A stretch of 64,000 nucleotides of DNA. Source: Aquimarina atlantica (GTDB taxonomy: Bacteria; Bacteroidota; Bacteroidia; Flavobacteriales; Flavobacteriaceae). The notes beneath the pieces were generated by a model. That model was not told where the DNA came from and made no database searches. It saw nothing but the letters and a program-made list of their open reading frames with translations. The position numbers were made by a program, and so were the translations under genes. The first letter of the stretch is position 1. The number at the start of each line of letters is the position of its first letter. Of this stretch, positions 51,505-59,021 are shown piece by piece. The DNA is taken from the NCBI RefSeq assembly GCF_000626715.1, contig NZ_AQRA01000002.1:1-64000 (forward strand). Reading direction: 5' to 3'.

Positions 51505-51525
51505 TTTTAATACTTTCTAATACAA

Positions 51526-51568
51526 CAAATGTATTAGGATGTACTCATGAAAAATATGATAAAAATCA
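51526..51568 (-). promoter_or_regulatory. FNR-type box plus -7 element for usp (50668-51504)
   Basis: Minus strand: TGATTTTTATCA (51568-51557), 23 nt, then TACATTTG (51533-51526), a full TAnnTTTG match. The box is 21 bases past the stop of the regulator gene. Confidence 0.8.
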
Positions 51569-51588
51569 GTTTGGGTACTTTTGTATTT

Positions 51589-52650
51589 TTATTCTACTAA
51601 CTGAAGACCAGGTAAATCCAAAATTTTTATGTTACGCCCTTCAATCTCAATCAATCCATCTTTTTTAAAACTGGATAGTGTTCGTATCAAACTTTCTGTT
51701 GCAATTCCGGCAACACTAGCCAAATCATTTCTGGATATTTTTATGTTATCCTTAGGTTTTTTATTCAATACATCGGCAAATTGAAGTATGGTTTGAGCTG
51801 TTTTTTTGCGTACCGAACTATAAGCCATTTGTAATAGCTGTTCTTTAATTTCGGAAAGATTATCGGTAAGTAACTCCATCAACTCAAGAGAAATATTCTT
51901 ACTTTTTTCAAGAATCTCTTTCAAATTATTTTTTGATATTCCTGCTAATTCTGAGTCTTCGACTGCTGTTGCCGATTCTAGATAGGGTGTATTATCTATA
52001 AACGACGTGAATCCCAGGAAATCATCGGTTTTGTATAAAGTGGTGATTAGTTCTTTACCATTCTCATCCATTTTATGACTTTTAACAACCCCTTTTAGGA
52101 TTAGGTATATATTATTAGAATGCTCTCCTTCTTCATAGATGACCTCTCCTTTTTTAAATTTAGAAATCTCACCATGATCATCAAAAAAATTCTTAAGCTC
52201 ATGTAAATTTCTAAGTACACTATCGTCAGAAGTATTTGTAGTAGTAGGAAGTTCTTGATCTTTAACAACTTTAGAGAGTATTGCCGCTTTTGCAAGACGA
52301 CTTTCGATTGCACTTAATAGTTCTTCCTCTTCAAAAGGTTTGGTTAGATAATCATCGGCTCCCAAATCCATTCCTTTTCGAATCTCTTTATGCTCTGTCT
52401 TTGCAGATAGAAATATAAAAGGAATATGATTGGTTGCTATATCATAGGATAGTGCCTCAAGTACTCCATATCCATCAACCTCTGGCATCATAATATCACA
52501 AACAATAATATCTGGCTTTTCTTCTTTTGCTTTAGCAATACCTACTTTTCCGTTTGGAGATGTGATTACTTTATAATCTGAAAGCTCCAATAGTTCTGCA
52601 GTATTTTCTCTAAGTGCCGTATCATCTTCGATTAAAAGAATAGTTTTCAT
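51589..52650 (-). CDS. Response regulator with receiver domain fused to Crp/Fnr effector
   Basis: Protein of 353 residues. The receiver domain (1-125) has D9/D10, phospho-acceptor D52 in 'IIVCDIMMPE', and K104 in 'YLTKPF'. Next is a linker and a cyclic-nucleotide-binding-like barrel (about 165-290; 'FKKGEVIYEEGEHSNNIYLI' cited by 'GEVIYEEGEHSNNIYLI'), then a winged helix with recognition helix 'IATESLIRTLSSF'. The Glu and Arg spaced E-x3-R are as in FNR/CRP, which read TGA half-sites. FNR's iron-sulfur cysteines are absent; C51 is the only Cys seen. Signal should therefore come from phosphorylation by the PAS kinase, whose gene overlaps by four bases. It is the prime candidate to bind the TGAY-N4-RTCA boxes. 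Confidence 0.92.
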   Translation of the reverse strand: MKTILLIEDDTALRENTAELLELSDYKVITSPNGKVGIAKAKEEKPDIIVCDIMMPEVDGYGVLEALSYDIATNHIPFIFLSAKTEHKEIRKGMDLGADDYLTKPFEEEELLSAIESRLAKAAILSKVVKDQELPTTTNTSDDSVLRNLHELKNFFDDHGEISKFKKGEVIYEEGEHSNNIYLILKGVVKSHKMDENGKELITTLYKTDDFLGFTSFIDNTPYLESATAVEDSELAGISKNNLKEILEKSKNISLELMELLTDNLSEIKEQLLQMAYSSVRKKTAQTILQFADVLNKKPKDNIKISRNDLASVAGIATESLIRTLSSFKKDGLIEIEGRNIKILDLPGLQLVE

Positions 52651-53882
52651 GACTCGTGGGTATTGGTTGTAGGTATAGTAACTGTAAAGGTAGATCCTTG
52701 ATTTTCCTTACTTGTAAAAGTAATACTCCCACCCAGGTTTTCCAAATGGGTTTTCACAATATTTAATCCAATACCAGTTCCTTGATCTAACAAGGCGTTT
52801 TCTGCTCTAAAATATCGTTTAAAAATGAAGTCCTGTTCTTTTTTAGGAATACCAATACCATGGTCGATAATCTTAAATGTAAGGATATTATCTTCGAAAC
52901 ACACCTGTAAATCAATTACTGTATGTTCTCCAGAATATTTGATTGCATTATTAATTAGATTTGTAAGTACAAGTTCTAAAATCTTTTCATCAAATTCTAT
53001 AACATAATCATCAATATCCTTAGGGTAATTTATTCTCTGTCCGTCTTTTAGTAACATATTAGCATCATATACCACTTCGTTAACCACTTTACTAAGTGGG
53101 AACTGACTATACTTATAAGTTACTTTTCCTGTTTCGAGTCGTTCAATAGATAAGAAATCATTAAGGATATTATCCAGATATTTTACTTTGTTTTTTATAG
53201 TATCGAGATGTTTTTCTCGCTTTTCTTGTTGTTCTGTTTTGGTATATTTACCCGTAAGTGTGGCCGAAGTAAGAATACCACTTAATGGTGTTTTAAACTC
53301 ATGTGAAACGAGCGAAAGGAATTTTGTTTTTAGCTCACTTAAATCTCTTTCCTTTTTTAAAGATTCTTTAGTTTGAGCTTCGGCTTCCATACGAAGTTTT
53401 ACTTCTTCTTTTAATTCTTGTATGGTCTGGTGTAGTTCTTCTGTACGTTCTTCTATTTTTTGCTCTAGCTTAGCGTTTAAATCTTGTATTTGCTGTTCTT
53501 GTTCTTTTCGAAGTGTAATATCGATCACAAGAGCCATTACATAATTGTTACCATAAATTGCAAATGGATTTAAACCTGCTTCTACCGGAAACTCAGAACC
53601 ATCTTTTCGTATCCCAAAAAGATCTCGTCCTGCTCCCATATGTCGTTTTTCACTATGCTCTACAAAACCATCAAAATGTTTTTTGTGGCCATGATGGTAT
53701 TTTTTTGGTATCAACGTATTAAGGTGTTTTCCTACTAACTCATCGGTATCATAACCAAAAATAGTATTAGCAGATCCATTAGTCGCCACTATTGTCTGTT
53801 TTTCGTTCACCACAATGATACCTTCTGAAATGGCCTCAGAAAGTAATTTGAAAATGTTATTATCTTTTTCGAAAACTTTCAT
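52647..53882 (-). CDS. PAS-domain sensor histidine kinase
   Basis: Soluble kinase of 411 residues. The PAS domain (about 8-125) includes 'GIIVVNEKQTIVATNGSANTIFGY' (cited by 'QTIVATNGSANTIFGY'), 'HLNTLIPKKYHHGHKKH' and 'MGAGRDLFGIRKDGSEFPVE', a PAS class related to the FixL sensor. The histidine in 'HHGHKKH' lies about where FixL binds heme, but the class is not always heme-bound. A coiled linker (about 130-185) leads to HisKA 'FLSLVSHEFKTPLSG' and a HATPase domain with 'NLINNAIKYSGE', 'DHGIGIPKKEQDFI' and 'GTGIGLNIVKTHLENLGG'. It overlaps the regulator gene by four bases. The predicted transcript starts at the ATG (leaderless). Confidence 0.92.
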   Translation of the reverse strand: MKVFEKDNNIFKLLSEAISEGIIVVNEKQTIVATNGSANTIFGYDTDELVGKHLNTLIPKKYHHGHKKHFDGFVEHSEKRHMGAGRDLFGIRKDGSEFPVEAGLNPFAIYGNNYVMALVIDITLRKEQEQQIQDLNAKLEQKIEERTEELHQTIQELKEEVKLRMEAEAQTKESLKKERDLSELKTKFLSLVSHEFKTPLSGILTSATLTGKYTKTEQQEKREKHLDTIKNKVKYLDNILNDFLSIERLETGKVTYKYSQFPLSKVVNEVVYDANMLLKDGQRINYPKDIDDYVIEFDEKILELVLTNLINNAIKYSGEHTVIDLQVCFEDNILTFKIIDHGIGIPKKEQDFIFKRYFRAENALLDQGTGIGLNIVKTHLENLGGSITFTSKENQGSTFTVTIPTTNTHES

Positions 53883-53886
53883 GTTT

Positions 53887-53961
53887 CAAAAGTAATCATT
53901 TTGATTTGTTACCAGAACTGATTTATATCATAAAAAATATGAACTGATCTGATTACATTTA
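53887..53961. promoter_or_regulatory. Shared FNR-type box with divergent -7 elements
   Basis: TGATTTATATCA (53919-53930). On the plus strand TACATTTA (53954-53961) follows after 23 nt, for the gene at 53989. On the minus strand TACTTTTG (53894-53887) follows after 24 nt; its expected start is the A of the kinase ATG at 53882. One box could thus serve both the dnaJ-like operon and autoregulation of the kinase/regulator pair. Confidence 0.7.
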
Positions 53962-53988
53962 TATTCATTAACCGATAATTTTTATGAT

Positions 53989-54396
53989 ATGAATACTGCT
54001 CAGAACACAGGGATTACATTTTATCAAAACCTTGGCAAGCTATTTTATGCTATTGCTGCGTCAGATAAAATAGTTCGTAAATCAGAATACGATTCTTTAC
54101 GTAAAATTGTAAAAACAGAATGGTTAAATGTAGATGATATTGAAGATGAGTTTGGTGTCGATGCTTCTTTTCAAATCGAGATTGTTTTTGACTGGCTTGA
54201 TTATGAAGAATTGAGCGCAGAAGAGTGTTTCATTCAATTTGAAACTTTTTATAAAGAACACAAATCTCGTTTTACACAAAGATTAAAGCAATTGATCTGG
54301 ACTACAGCTAATGCTATAGCTGGTGCATTTTCTGGTAAAAACAAATCCGAATTAATGATGCTCGGGCGATTGAAATTAATTTTTGAAAAACAATAA
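53989..54396 (+). CDS. TerB-like hypothetical protein
   Basis: Protein of 135 residues, fully helical. The opening 'FYQNLGKLFYAIAASDKIVRKSEY' (cited by 'LGKLFYAIAASDKIVRKSEY') looks like the first helices of the TerB/DjlA fold, where an 'A-x-D-x-x-x' metal-binding pattern occurs. TerB-like domains frequently partner DnaJ-type proteins, and a DnaJ-like gene starts 19 bases later. It has a private FNR-type promoter. Its function is unknown; a role as co-chaperone or stress adaptor is inferred from context. Confidence 0.6.
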   Translation: MNTAQNTGITFYQNLGKLFYAIAASDKIVRKSEYDSLRKIVKTEWLNVDDIEDEFGVDASFQIEIVFDWLDYEELSAEECFIQFETFYKEHKSRFTQRLKQLIWTTANAIAGAFSGKNKSELMMLGRLKLIFEKQ

Positions 54397-54414
54397 TTAA
54401 TTTTTGGTTAGCAT

Positions 54415-55299
54415 ATGGAGTTTATTGATTACTATAAAATATTAGGGGTTTCAAAAACTGCTTCGGATAGTGACATTAAAAAGGCATATAGGAAATTGGC
54501 TAGAAAATATCATCCTGATTTAAACCCTAATGATAAAGAGGCAGAAAGGAAATTCAAAGAAATTAATGAAGCCAATGAAGTTTTAAGCAATTCTGAAAAC
54601 CGAAAAAAATACGATCAATACGGTAAAGACTGGAAACATGCTGAGGAGTTTGAAAAAGCTAAACAATCACAGCATCAGTATAAAAATACCGGGCAACAGC
54701 ATTACAGAAATTATTCTGATAGTGATTTCTCTGATTTTTTTGAATCTATGTTTGGAGGCTCCAGAAGAAGTACTGCATATGGCAGAACCCGATACAGAGG
54801 AGAAGATTACAATGCAGAGTTACATCTTAATTTAATCGATGTTTATAAAACACACAAAAGAACATTAACGGTTAACAAAAAAAATATTCGAATCACAATT
54901 CCCGCAGGAGTTGAAAACGGGCAAACCATAAAAATCAAAAACCATGGAGGTCCCGGAATCCAAGGTGGACCTAATGGTGACCTGTATATCACTTTTGTTA
55001 TCGAAAACAAAACTCCTTTTAAACGCAATAAAAGTGACCTTTACCTACATGTTGACATTGATCTATATACAGCAGTATTAGGAGGTGAAATTATGATTGA
55101 AACTCTTGACGGAAAAGTAAAACTAAATGTAAAACCCGAAACTCAGAATGGCACCAAAATAAAGCTAAAAGGAAAAGGGTTTCCTGTATATAAAAAAGAA
55201 GGACAATTTGGGGATCTCTTTGTTACATATACTATCAAAATTCCAAAAAACCTGTCTGAGCAACAAAAAGAATTATTTAGAACATTATCCAAGCTTTAA
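54415..55299 (+). CDS. cbpA: CbpA-like DnaJ-family co-chaperone
   Basis: Protein of 294 residues of the zinc-finger-free DnaJ group. The J domain (3-70) starts '[24 protein letters not shown]' (cited by '[20 protein letters not shown]') with the HPD motif in '[10 protein letters not shown]'. A Gly/Tyr-poor linker (about 75-125) follows, then two substrate-binding beta domains with '[20 protein letters not shown]' (cited by '[18 protein letters not shown]') and '[19 protein letters not shown]'. It stimulates DnaK. It is followed by a CbpM-like gene, giving the standard cbpA-cbpM pair, both under the FNR-type promoter at 53887-53961. Confidence 0.93.
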   Translation: MEFIDYYKILGVSKTASDSDIKKAYRKLARKYHPDLNPNDKEAERKFKEINEANEVLSNSENRKKYDQYGKDWKHAEEFEKAKQSQHQYKNTGQQHYRNYSDSDFSDFFESMFGGSRRSTAYGRTRYRGEDYNAELHLNLIDVYKTHKRTLTVNKKNIRITIPAGVENGQTIKIKNHGGPGIQGGPNGDLYITFVIENKTPFKRNKSDLYLHVDIDLYTAVLGGEIMIETLDGKVKLNVKPETQNGTKIKLKGKGFPVYKKEGQFGDLFVTYTIKIPKNLSEQQKELFRTLSKL

Positions 55300-55309
55300 A
55301 TGTATTATA

Positions 55310-55603
55310 ATGACTAAAGGACATCTTATACCAGTATTAGAATTCTGCACACGCCACGAGATAGAATTCTCTTTCATAAACTCATTACATGAGTTTGGAT
55401 TAATTGAAATTACTACAATTCGGCAAACTGCATTTTTAAACTCTGAAGAATTACCCAGACTCGAACAAATTATACTATTCAATAAAGAATTAGAAATTAA
55501 CCTCGAAGGTGTCGAAGTCATTATGCGTTTGTTAGAACGAGTTCATCAAATTCAAAATGAAATGAATATACTTAAAAACAAATTAGGACTATATGAAAAT
55601 TAG
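55310..55603 (+). CDS. cbpM: CbpM-like chaperone modulator (MerR-like fold)
   Basis: Protein of 97 residues from the ATG at 55310 (MTKGHLIPVLEFC). The longer frame from 55208 would overlap the dnaJ-like gene deeply and is rejected. 'FINSLHEFGLIEITTIRQTAFLNSEELPRLEQI' (cited by 'FGLIEITTIRQTAFLNSEEL') is typical of CbpM, which binds the J domain of CbpA and regulates it. A coiled C-terminus follows ('RVHQIQNEMNILKNKL'). It is 10 bases after cbpA and is followed by a terminator. Confidence 0.88.
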   Translation: MTKGHLIPVLEFCTRHEIEFSFINSLHEFGLIEITTIRQTAFLNSEELPRLEQIILFNKELEINLEGVEVIMRLLERVHQIQNEMNILKNKLGLYEN

Positions 55604-55692
55604 CTTTTATAGCAGTTCAAAAATTTAATCTGTATAGATCAACTTTTAAAAAAGTGGGGTATTACAGGTTTTTTAATTACACACTACATAAC

Positions 55693-55725
55693 AAAAGGTG
55701 GGTTTCATTAGAAGCTCACCTTTTT
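55693..55725 (+). terminator. Rho-independent terminator after cbpM
   Basis: AAAAGGTG (55693-55700) pairs with CACCTTTT (55717-55724) and a T run (TTTTT at 55721-55725) follows. It separates the dnaJ-like operon from the next FNR-type promoter at 55741. Confidence 0.8.
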
Positions 55726-55740
55726 ATTCATTAACCAAGC

Positions 55741-55783
55741 TGATCAATATCATATTTTTTGATGGTTCGCTATCTTACTTTTA
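55741..55783 (+). promoter_or_regulatory. FNR-type box plus -7 element for the lipoprotein/trxA group
   Basis: TGATCAATATCA (55741-55752), 23 nt, then TACTTTTA (55776-55783). The expected start near 55788 lies inside the long frame from 55759, which confirms the ATG at 55804 as the true start. Confidence 0.75.
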
Positions 55784-55803
55784 TAGAAACTAAAAACTTT
55801 TGT

Positions 55804-56691
55804 ATGAAAACTCTTATCACTTGTTTCGTTTTTTTAAGTTTAGTCGCTTGTAAAAAACAAACTCCTATTCAGAAACCATCAGAACAAAAAGAAACTGAAC
55901 AACAACATACAGAACAAAAAGCAGAAGATACCGTATCTGTTTTCTCTGAAGAAAGCCTCGAGCTAGATCAGGAAAAAACAAAAGCAATAAAAAGAGAACG
56001 ATTAATCACTGCCAAAGATGATAAAACTCAATTACAAGAGTTAGTAGTTTCTAAAAGCTTCTTAAAAGAAGAAGATCTTTATGTTTTAGATTACCAATAC
56101 CCATACCTAAATGAGAAAATTGATCCCTTATACTCGGTATTTAATGATTTTATTTCGGAAAACTATCTGAATATTGAAAAAACTGAAAATCAAATCCTTG
56201 AAGACAAAGAGTTACTTTGTGATACCTTAAAAATTAATAGGTTTAGAGATAAGAGGGTAATTGATTATAAAATTTATAGTGTAAAAAATGATCGTATTAG
56301 TGTTGTACTTTACAAAGAGAATTATTATTCTGGGATGCTATATTCTACCTACCTCTTTGATTGTATAAACTTTGACCTTAAGAAACATAATTTCATTTAT
56401 TTTGATGATTTCTTTGAAACTGGTACAGAAGAAGAAGTATTTACAACTATTAATACAATTATAAAGGACGGTATTAGTTCTGGCGAATTGTATTATGACT
56501 GTTGGGAACTGTCAAAAGGAGATTTTAAAGCTTATAAAAACAATTTTGTTGTAAATGATGATACCGTAGAATTTTATTTTGATGATTGTGTTATTTGTCC
56601 TTCCTATACAGGAACGTATTCTATAGAAATTCCTATTAAAAACATAATGCATCTTATCAAAAAATATAATGACCGTCCTATAGTAAGTTAA
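55804..56691 (+). CDS. Lipoprotein with DUF3298/PdaC-like domain
   Basis: Lipoprotein of 295 residues from the ATG at 55804. The signal 'MKTLITCFVFLSLVACKK' has its lipobox cysteine at 16. A Gln/Glu-rich linker follows (about 20-50). The rest contains 'VLDYQYPYLNEKIDPLYSVFND' (cited by 'LDYQYPYLNEKIDPLY'), 'KRVIDYKIYSVKNDRISVVL', and a C-terminal 'VEFYFDDCVICPSYTGTYSIEIP' (cited by 'FYFDDCVICPSYTGTYSIEI'), a pattern seen in DUF4163-DUF3298 proteins such as RsiV or PdaC. Two close cysteines may form a disulfide. It lies 60 bases before trxA, probably in one operon. Confidence 0.75.
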   Translation: MKTLITCFVFLSLVACKKQTPIQKPSEQKETEQQHTEQKAEDTVSVFSEESLELDQEKTKAIKRERLITAKDDKTQLQELVVSKSFLKEEDLYVLDYQYPYLNEKIDPLYSVFNDFISENYLNIEKTENQILEDKELLCDTLKINRFRDKRVIDYKIYSVKNDRISVVLYKENYYSGMLYSTYLFDCINFDLKKHNFIYFDDFFETGTEEEVFTTINTIIKDGISSGELYYDCWELSKGDFKAYKNNFVVNDDTVEFYFDDCVICPSYTGTYSIEIPIKNIMHLIKKYNDRPIVS

Positions 56692-56751
56692 TTTCTTTAA
56701 TTAAAAAATTTCTCGGCTCATTATTATAACTTAGCAATTAAAAGAGAATAG

Positions 56752-57051
56752 ATGAAAAGTAGTTTTAGCAATATCATAGAATCAAAAACACCTGTATTAG
56801 TAGACTTTTATGCAGATTGGTGTGGCCCTTGTAAAATGCTTGCTCCTATTCTTAAGGAGGTTAAAGATGAACTAGGAGACAAGATCAAGATTGTAAAGAT
56901 AGATGTAGACAAAAACCAACCTTTGGCATCAAAATACCAGGTTCGCGGTGTTCCTACAATGATTTTGTTTAAAGATGGCAAACAGCTTTGGAGACAATCT
57001 GGAGTATTGCAAAAAAATGATTTGCTTGGCATAATACATTCACACCAATAA
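56752..57051 (+). CDS. trxA: Thioredoxin
   Basis: Small disulfide reductase of 99 residues with the active site 'WCGPC' in 'DFYADWCGPCKMLAPIL' (about 19-35). The cis-proline loop is 'VRGVPTMILFKDG' near 63-75. It is a canonical TrxA in length and motif. It is followed two bases later by deoC. No separate FNR-type box is found, so it probably reads through from the lipoprotein promoter at 55741. Confidence 0.95.
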   Translation: MKSSFSNIIESKTPVLVDFYADWCGPCKMLAPILKEVKDELGDKIKIVKIDVDKNQPLASKYQVRGVPTMILFKDGKQLWRQSGVLQKNDLLGIIHSHQ

Positions 57052-57053
57052 CC

Positions 57054-57698
57054 ATGGCATTCAATACATATATAGATCACACATTATTAAAAGCAAATGC
57101 TACTGTTGATGATATTAAAAAACTTTGTGCAGAGGCAAAAGAACACCATTTTTACGCCGTTTGTGTAAACAGTTATTACGTTGCTTTGGCAGAGAGTGAA
57201 TTAATGCATACAGATGTTAATATAGCCGCTGTAATAGGTTTTCCTTTGGGAGCTACAATCACTAAAGTAAAAGTGTACGAAGCCCAACAATGTATTGATG
57301 AGGGTGCAAATGAAATTGATATGGTACTTAATATCGGGCTATTAAAATCTGGATATTATAAAATCGTAGAAGAAGAGATAAAAGCAATAAAAAAAGCAAT
57401 TGGAAAACATGTTTTAAAGGTAATTTTTGAAAACTGTTATCTCACAGACGAAGAAAAGAAAATCGCTTGCCAATTATCTCTCAATGCTGGAGCAGATTTT
57501 ATAAAAACATCAACTGGTTTTGGTACTGGTGGTGCTACTATAGAGGATATACAATTGATGAAAAATGAAGTGAAAAATGCAATTCAAATAAAAGCTTCTG
57601 GAGGAATCAGGGATGCAGAAACAGCAAAACAATATATTGATTTAGGTGTATCCAGAATTGGTACCTCATCTGGGATCACTATAGTAACTTCAAAATAA
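57054..57698 (+). CDS. deoC: Deoxyribose-phosphate aldolase DeoC
   Basis: Class I aldolase of 214 residues splitting 2-deoxyribose 5-phosphate into glyceraldehyde 3-phosphate and acetaldehyde. Family motifs: 'IDHTLLKANATVDDIKKLC' (cited by 'IDHTLLKANATVDDI'), 'GFPLGATITKVKVYE', 'NEIDMVLNIG', the Schiff-base lysine in 'FIKTSTGFGTGGAT', and 'IKASGGIRDAETAKQYI'. It is followed six bases later by deoD, so both support salvage of nucleosides. Linkage to thioredoxin is unexplained but may concern DNA turnover during growth arrest. Confidence 0.95.
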   Translation: MAFNTYIDHTLLKANATVDDIKKLCAEAKEHHFYAVCVNSYYVALAESELMHTDVNIAAVIGFPLGATITKVKVYEAQQCIDEGANEIDMVLNIGLLKSGYYKIVEEEIKAIKKAIGKHVLKVIFENCYLTDEEKKIACQLSLNAGADFIKTSTGFGTGGATIEDIQLMKNEVKNAIQIKASGGIRDAETAKQYIDLGVSRIGTSSGITIVTSK

Positions 57699-57704
57699 AA
57701 TAAG

Positions 57705-58403
57705 ATGAGTTTACATATTGCAGCACAACCGGGAGACATAGCAGAAACCGTCTTATTACCAGGAGATCCTATTCGTGCAAAATGGATTGCACAAACCTTT
57801 CTCGACAATCCTATCTGTTATAATGAAGTTAGAGGGATGCTAGGGTATACCGGAAGTTATAAAGGTAAACCAGTCTCTGTACAAGGAACCGGAATGGGGA
57901 TTCCCTCTGCTCTAATCTACAGTCATGAGCTTATTAATGATTATGGAGTTAAGAATCTAATTCGTGTAGGCTCTGCAGGTTCATATCAAAAAAATATTAA
58001 GCTTAAAGATATTGTTATTGCAATGGCCGCTTCTTCTACTTCGAATATCAATACTGCACGATTTACAAATTCTGACTATTCTCCTACTGTAGATTTTGAG
58101 TTATTTATGAAAGCAATACAATATGCAAAAGATAATAACATTTCTATTAAAGCCGGAAATGTATTATCCTCTGATGAATTCTACGAAGATGATCCTAACT
58201 CATATAAGCGCTGGGCAGAGTTTGGAGTGCTTTGTGTCGAAATGGAAACAGCTGGATTATACACTATTGCAGCAAAACATAATGTTAAAGCCTTAGCTAT
58301 TTTAACGATATCTGATTCATTAGTCACAGGAGAAAAAACTTCTTCAGAAGAAAGAGCAACTACTTTTAATAAAATGGTTGAAATTGCTCTAGGAACTCTT
58401 TAA
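57705..58403 (+). CDS. deoD: Purine-nucleoside phosphorylase DeoD
   Basis: Phosphorylase of 232 residues, hexameric bacterial type. 'LHIAAQPGDIAETVLLPGDPIRAKWIA' (cited by 'DIAETVLLPGDPIRAKWI') is its start. 'VQGTGMGIPSALIYSHELI' and 'NLIRVGSAGSYQ' carry the phosphate site. 'VCVEMETAGLYTIA'-type residues ('CVEMETAGLYT') bind the ribose, and 'ILTISDSLVTGEKTSSEER' closes the base site. It cleaves purine (deoxy)nucleosides to base and pentose 1-phosphate for deoC. Last gene of the group; 283 gene-free bases follow. Confidence 0.95.
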   Translation: MSLHIAAQPGDIAETVLLPGDPIRAKWIAQTFLDNPICYNEVRGMLGYTGSYKGKPVSVQGTGMGIPSALIYSHELINDYGVKNLIRVGSAGSYQKNIKLKDIVIAMAASSTSNINTARFTNSDYSPTVDFELFMKAIQYAKDNNISIKAGNVLSSDEFYEDDPNSYKRWAEFGVLCVEMETAGLYTIAAKHNVKALAILTISDSLVTGEKTSSEERATTFNKMVEIALGTL

Positions 58404-58686
58404 AAACTCTGTTATCTATGGCTATGATACCATTTCTAACTTAAATTTACTCAATAAAACACATTTACACCACCTAATTACCTCATAAACAAATTCTTGT
58501 TTATTTTCCTCATGGTTCCTTTTTAGAGTAATTTTCAAAGTTAAATTAGTGTAAAACAATCAAAAAGAGGAATATTAGAACAATTATTTTTTTACTTTAG
58601 TATAGGTTTTTCTGTAAAAATTGGACATACACCCTAGATGTCTTTAAATGATCAAAGGTTTAATCAATATTTAATTTTTTTATATA

Positions 58687-58893
58687 ATGAAAAAGCAAAT
58701 TTTAAACATTGTAAAAGTTTTAAGTAAGGACGAACAAAAGGATATACAAGGGTCTGGCGGCTCATTTCCTTATCCTCCTGTATCAGAGTGTAATAAATAT
58801 GTAAATCAACAATCCTGTGAGGCTAATCCACAATGTGTGTGGGGTGATTGGACTTTTGAAGGAAATGGTACAGAATCTTGTGCAAAACCTTAA
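58687..58893 (+). CDS. Double-glycine leader peptide with Cys-rich core
   Basis: Peptide of 68 residues. The N-terminal leader 'KQILNIVKVLSKDEQKDIQG' with Gly-Gly at 24-25 resembles bacteriocin or pheromone precursors exported by peptidase-containing ABC transporters in Bacteroidota. The core of about 43 residues carries four cysteines (35, 44, 50, 65), several prolines and 'CEANPQCVWGDW'. Two disulfides or thioether rings are possible. No modification, immunity or transporter gene is adjacent, so maturation must come from elsewhere. It is followed by a terminator-like palindrome at 58980. Confidence 0.7.
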   Translation: MKKQILNIVKVLSKDEQKDIQGSGGSFPYPPVSECNKYVNQQSCEANPQCVWGDWTFEGNGTESCAKP

Positions 58894-58979
58894 TTTATAG
58901 TTATACCATTTTATTTATTCTATAATTTTTAATACCAACACCTAAGGTGAAATGTCTATTTTGCTTTGCAGGGTAGTAT

Positions 58980-59019
58980 AAACCTCACAGGTTGTAAAAA
59001 AACCTGTGAGGTTTTTTTT
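58980..59019 (+). terminator. Dispersed palindrome copy 4 serving as terminator
   Basis: AAACCTCACAGGTT (58980-58993) and AACCTGTGAGGTTT (59001-59014) form a 14-bp stem with loop GTAAAAA, followed by a run of eight T (59012-59019). It is the same family as the palindromes at 4177, 5498 and 7903. It lies 87 bases after the double-glycine peptide gene, and the convergent usp gene ends just beyond it. Confidence 0.75.
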
Positions 59020-59021
59020 AT

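Noticed and set aside
53640..53720. Heme-binding histidine of FixL in the PAS kinase
   Set aside because: A histidine is near the right place, but the surrounding 'MGAGRDLFG' motif belongs to a broad PAS class that is often heme-free. Sequence alone cannot decide.
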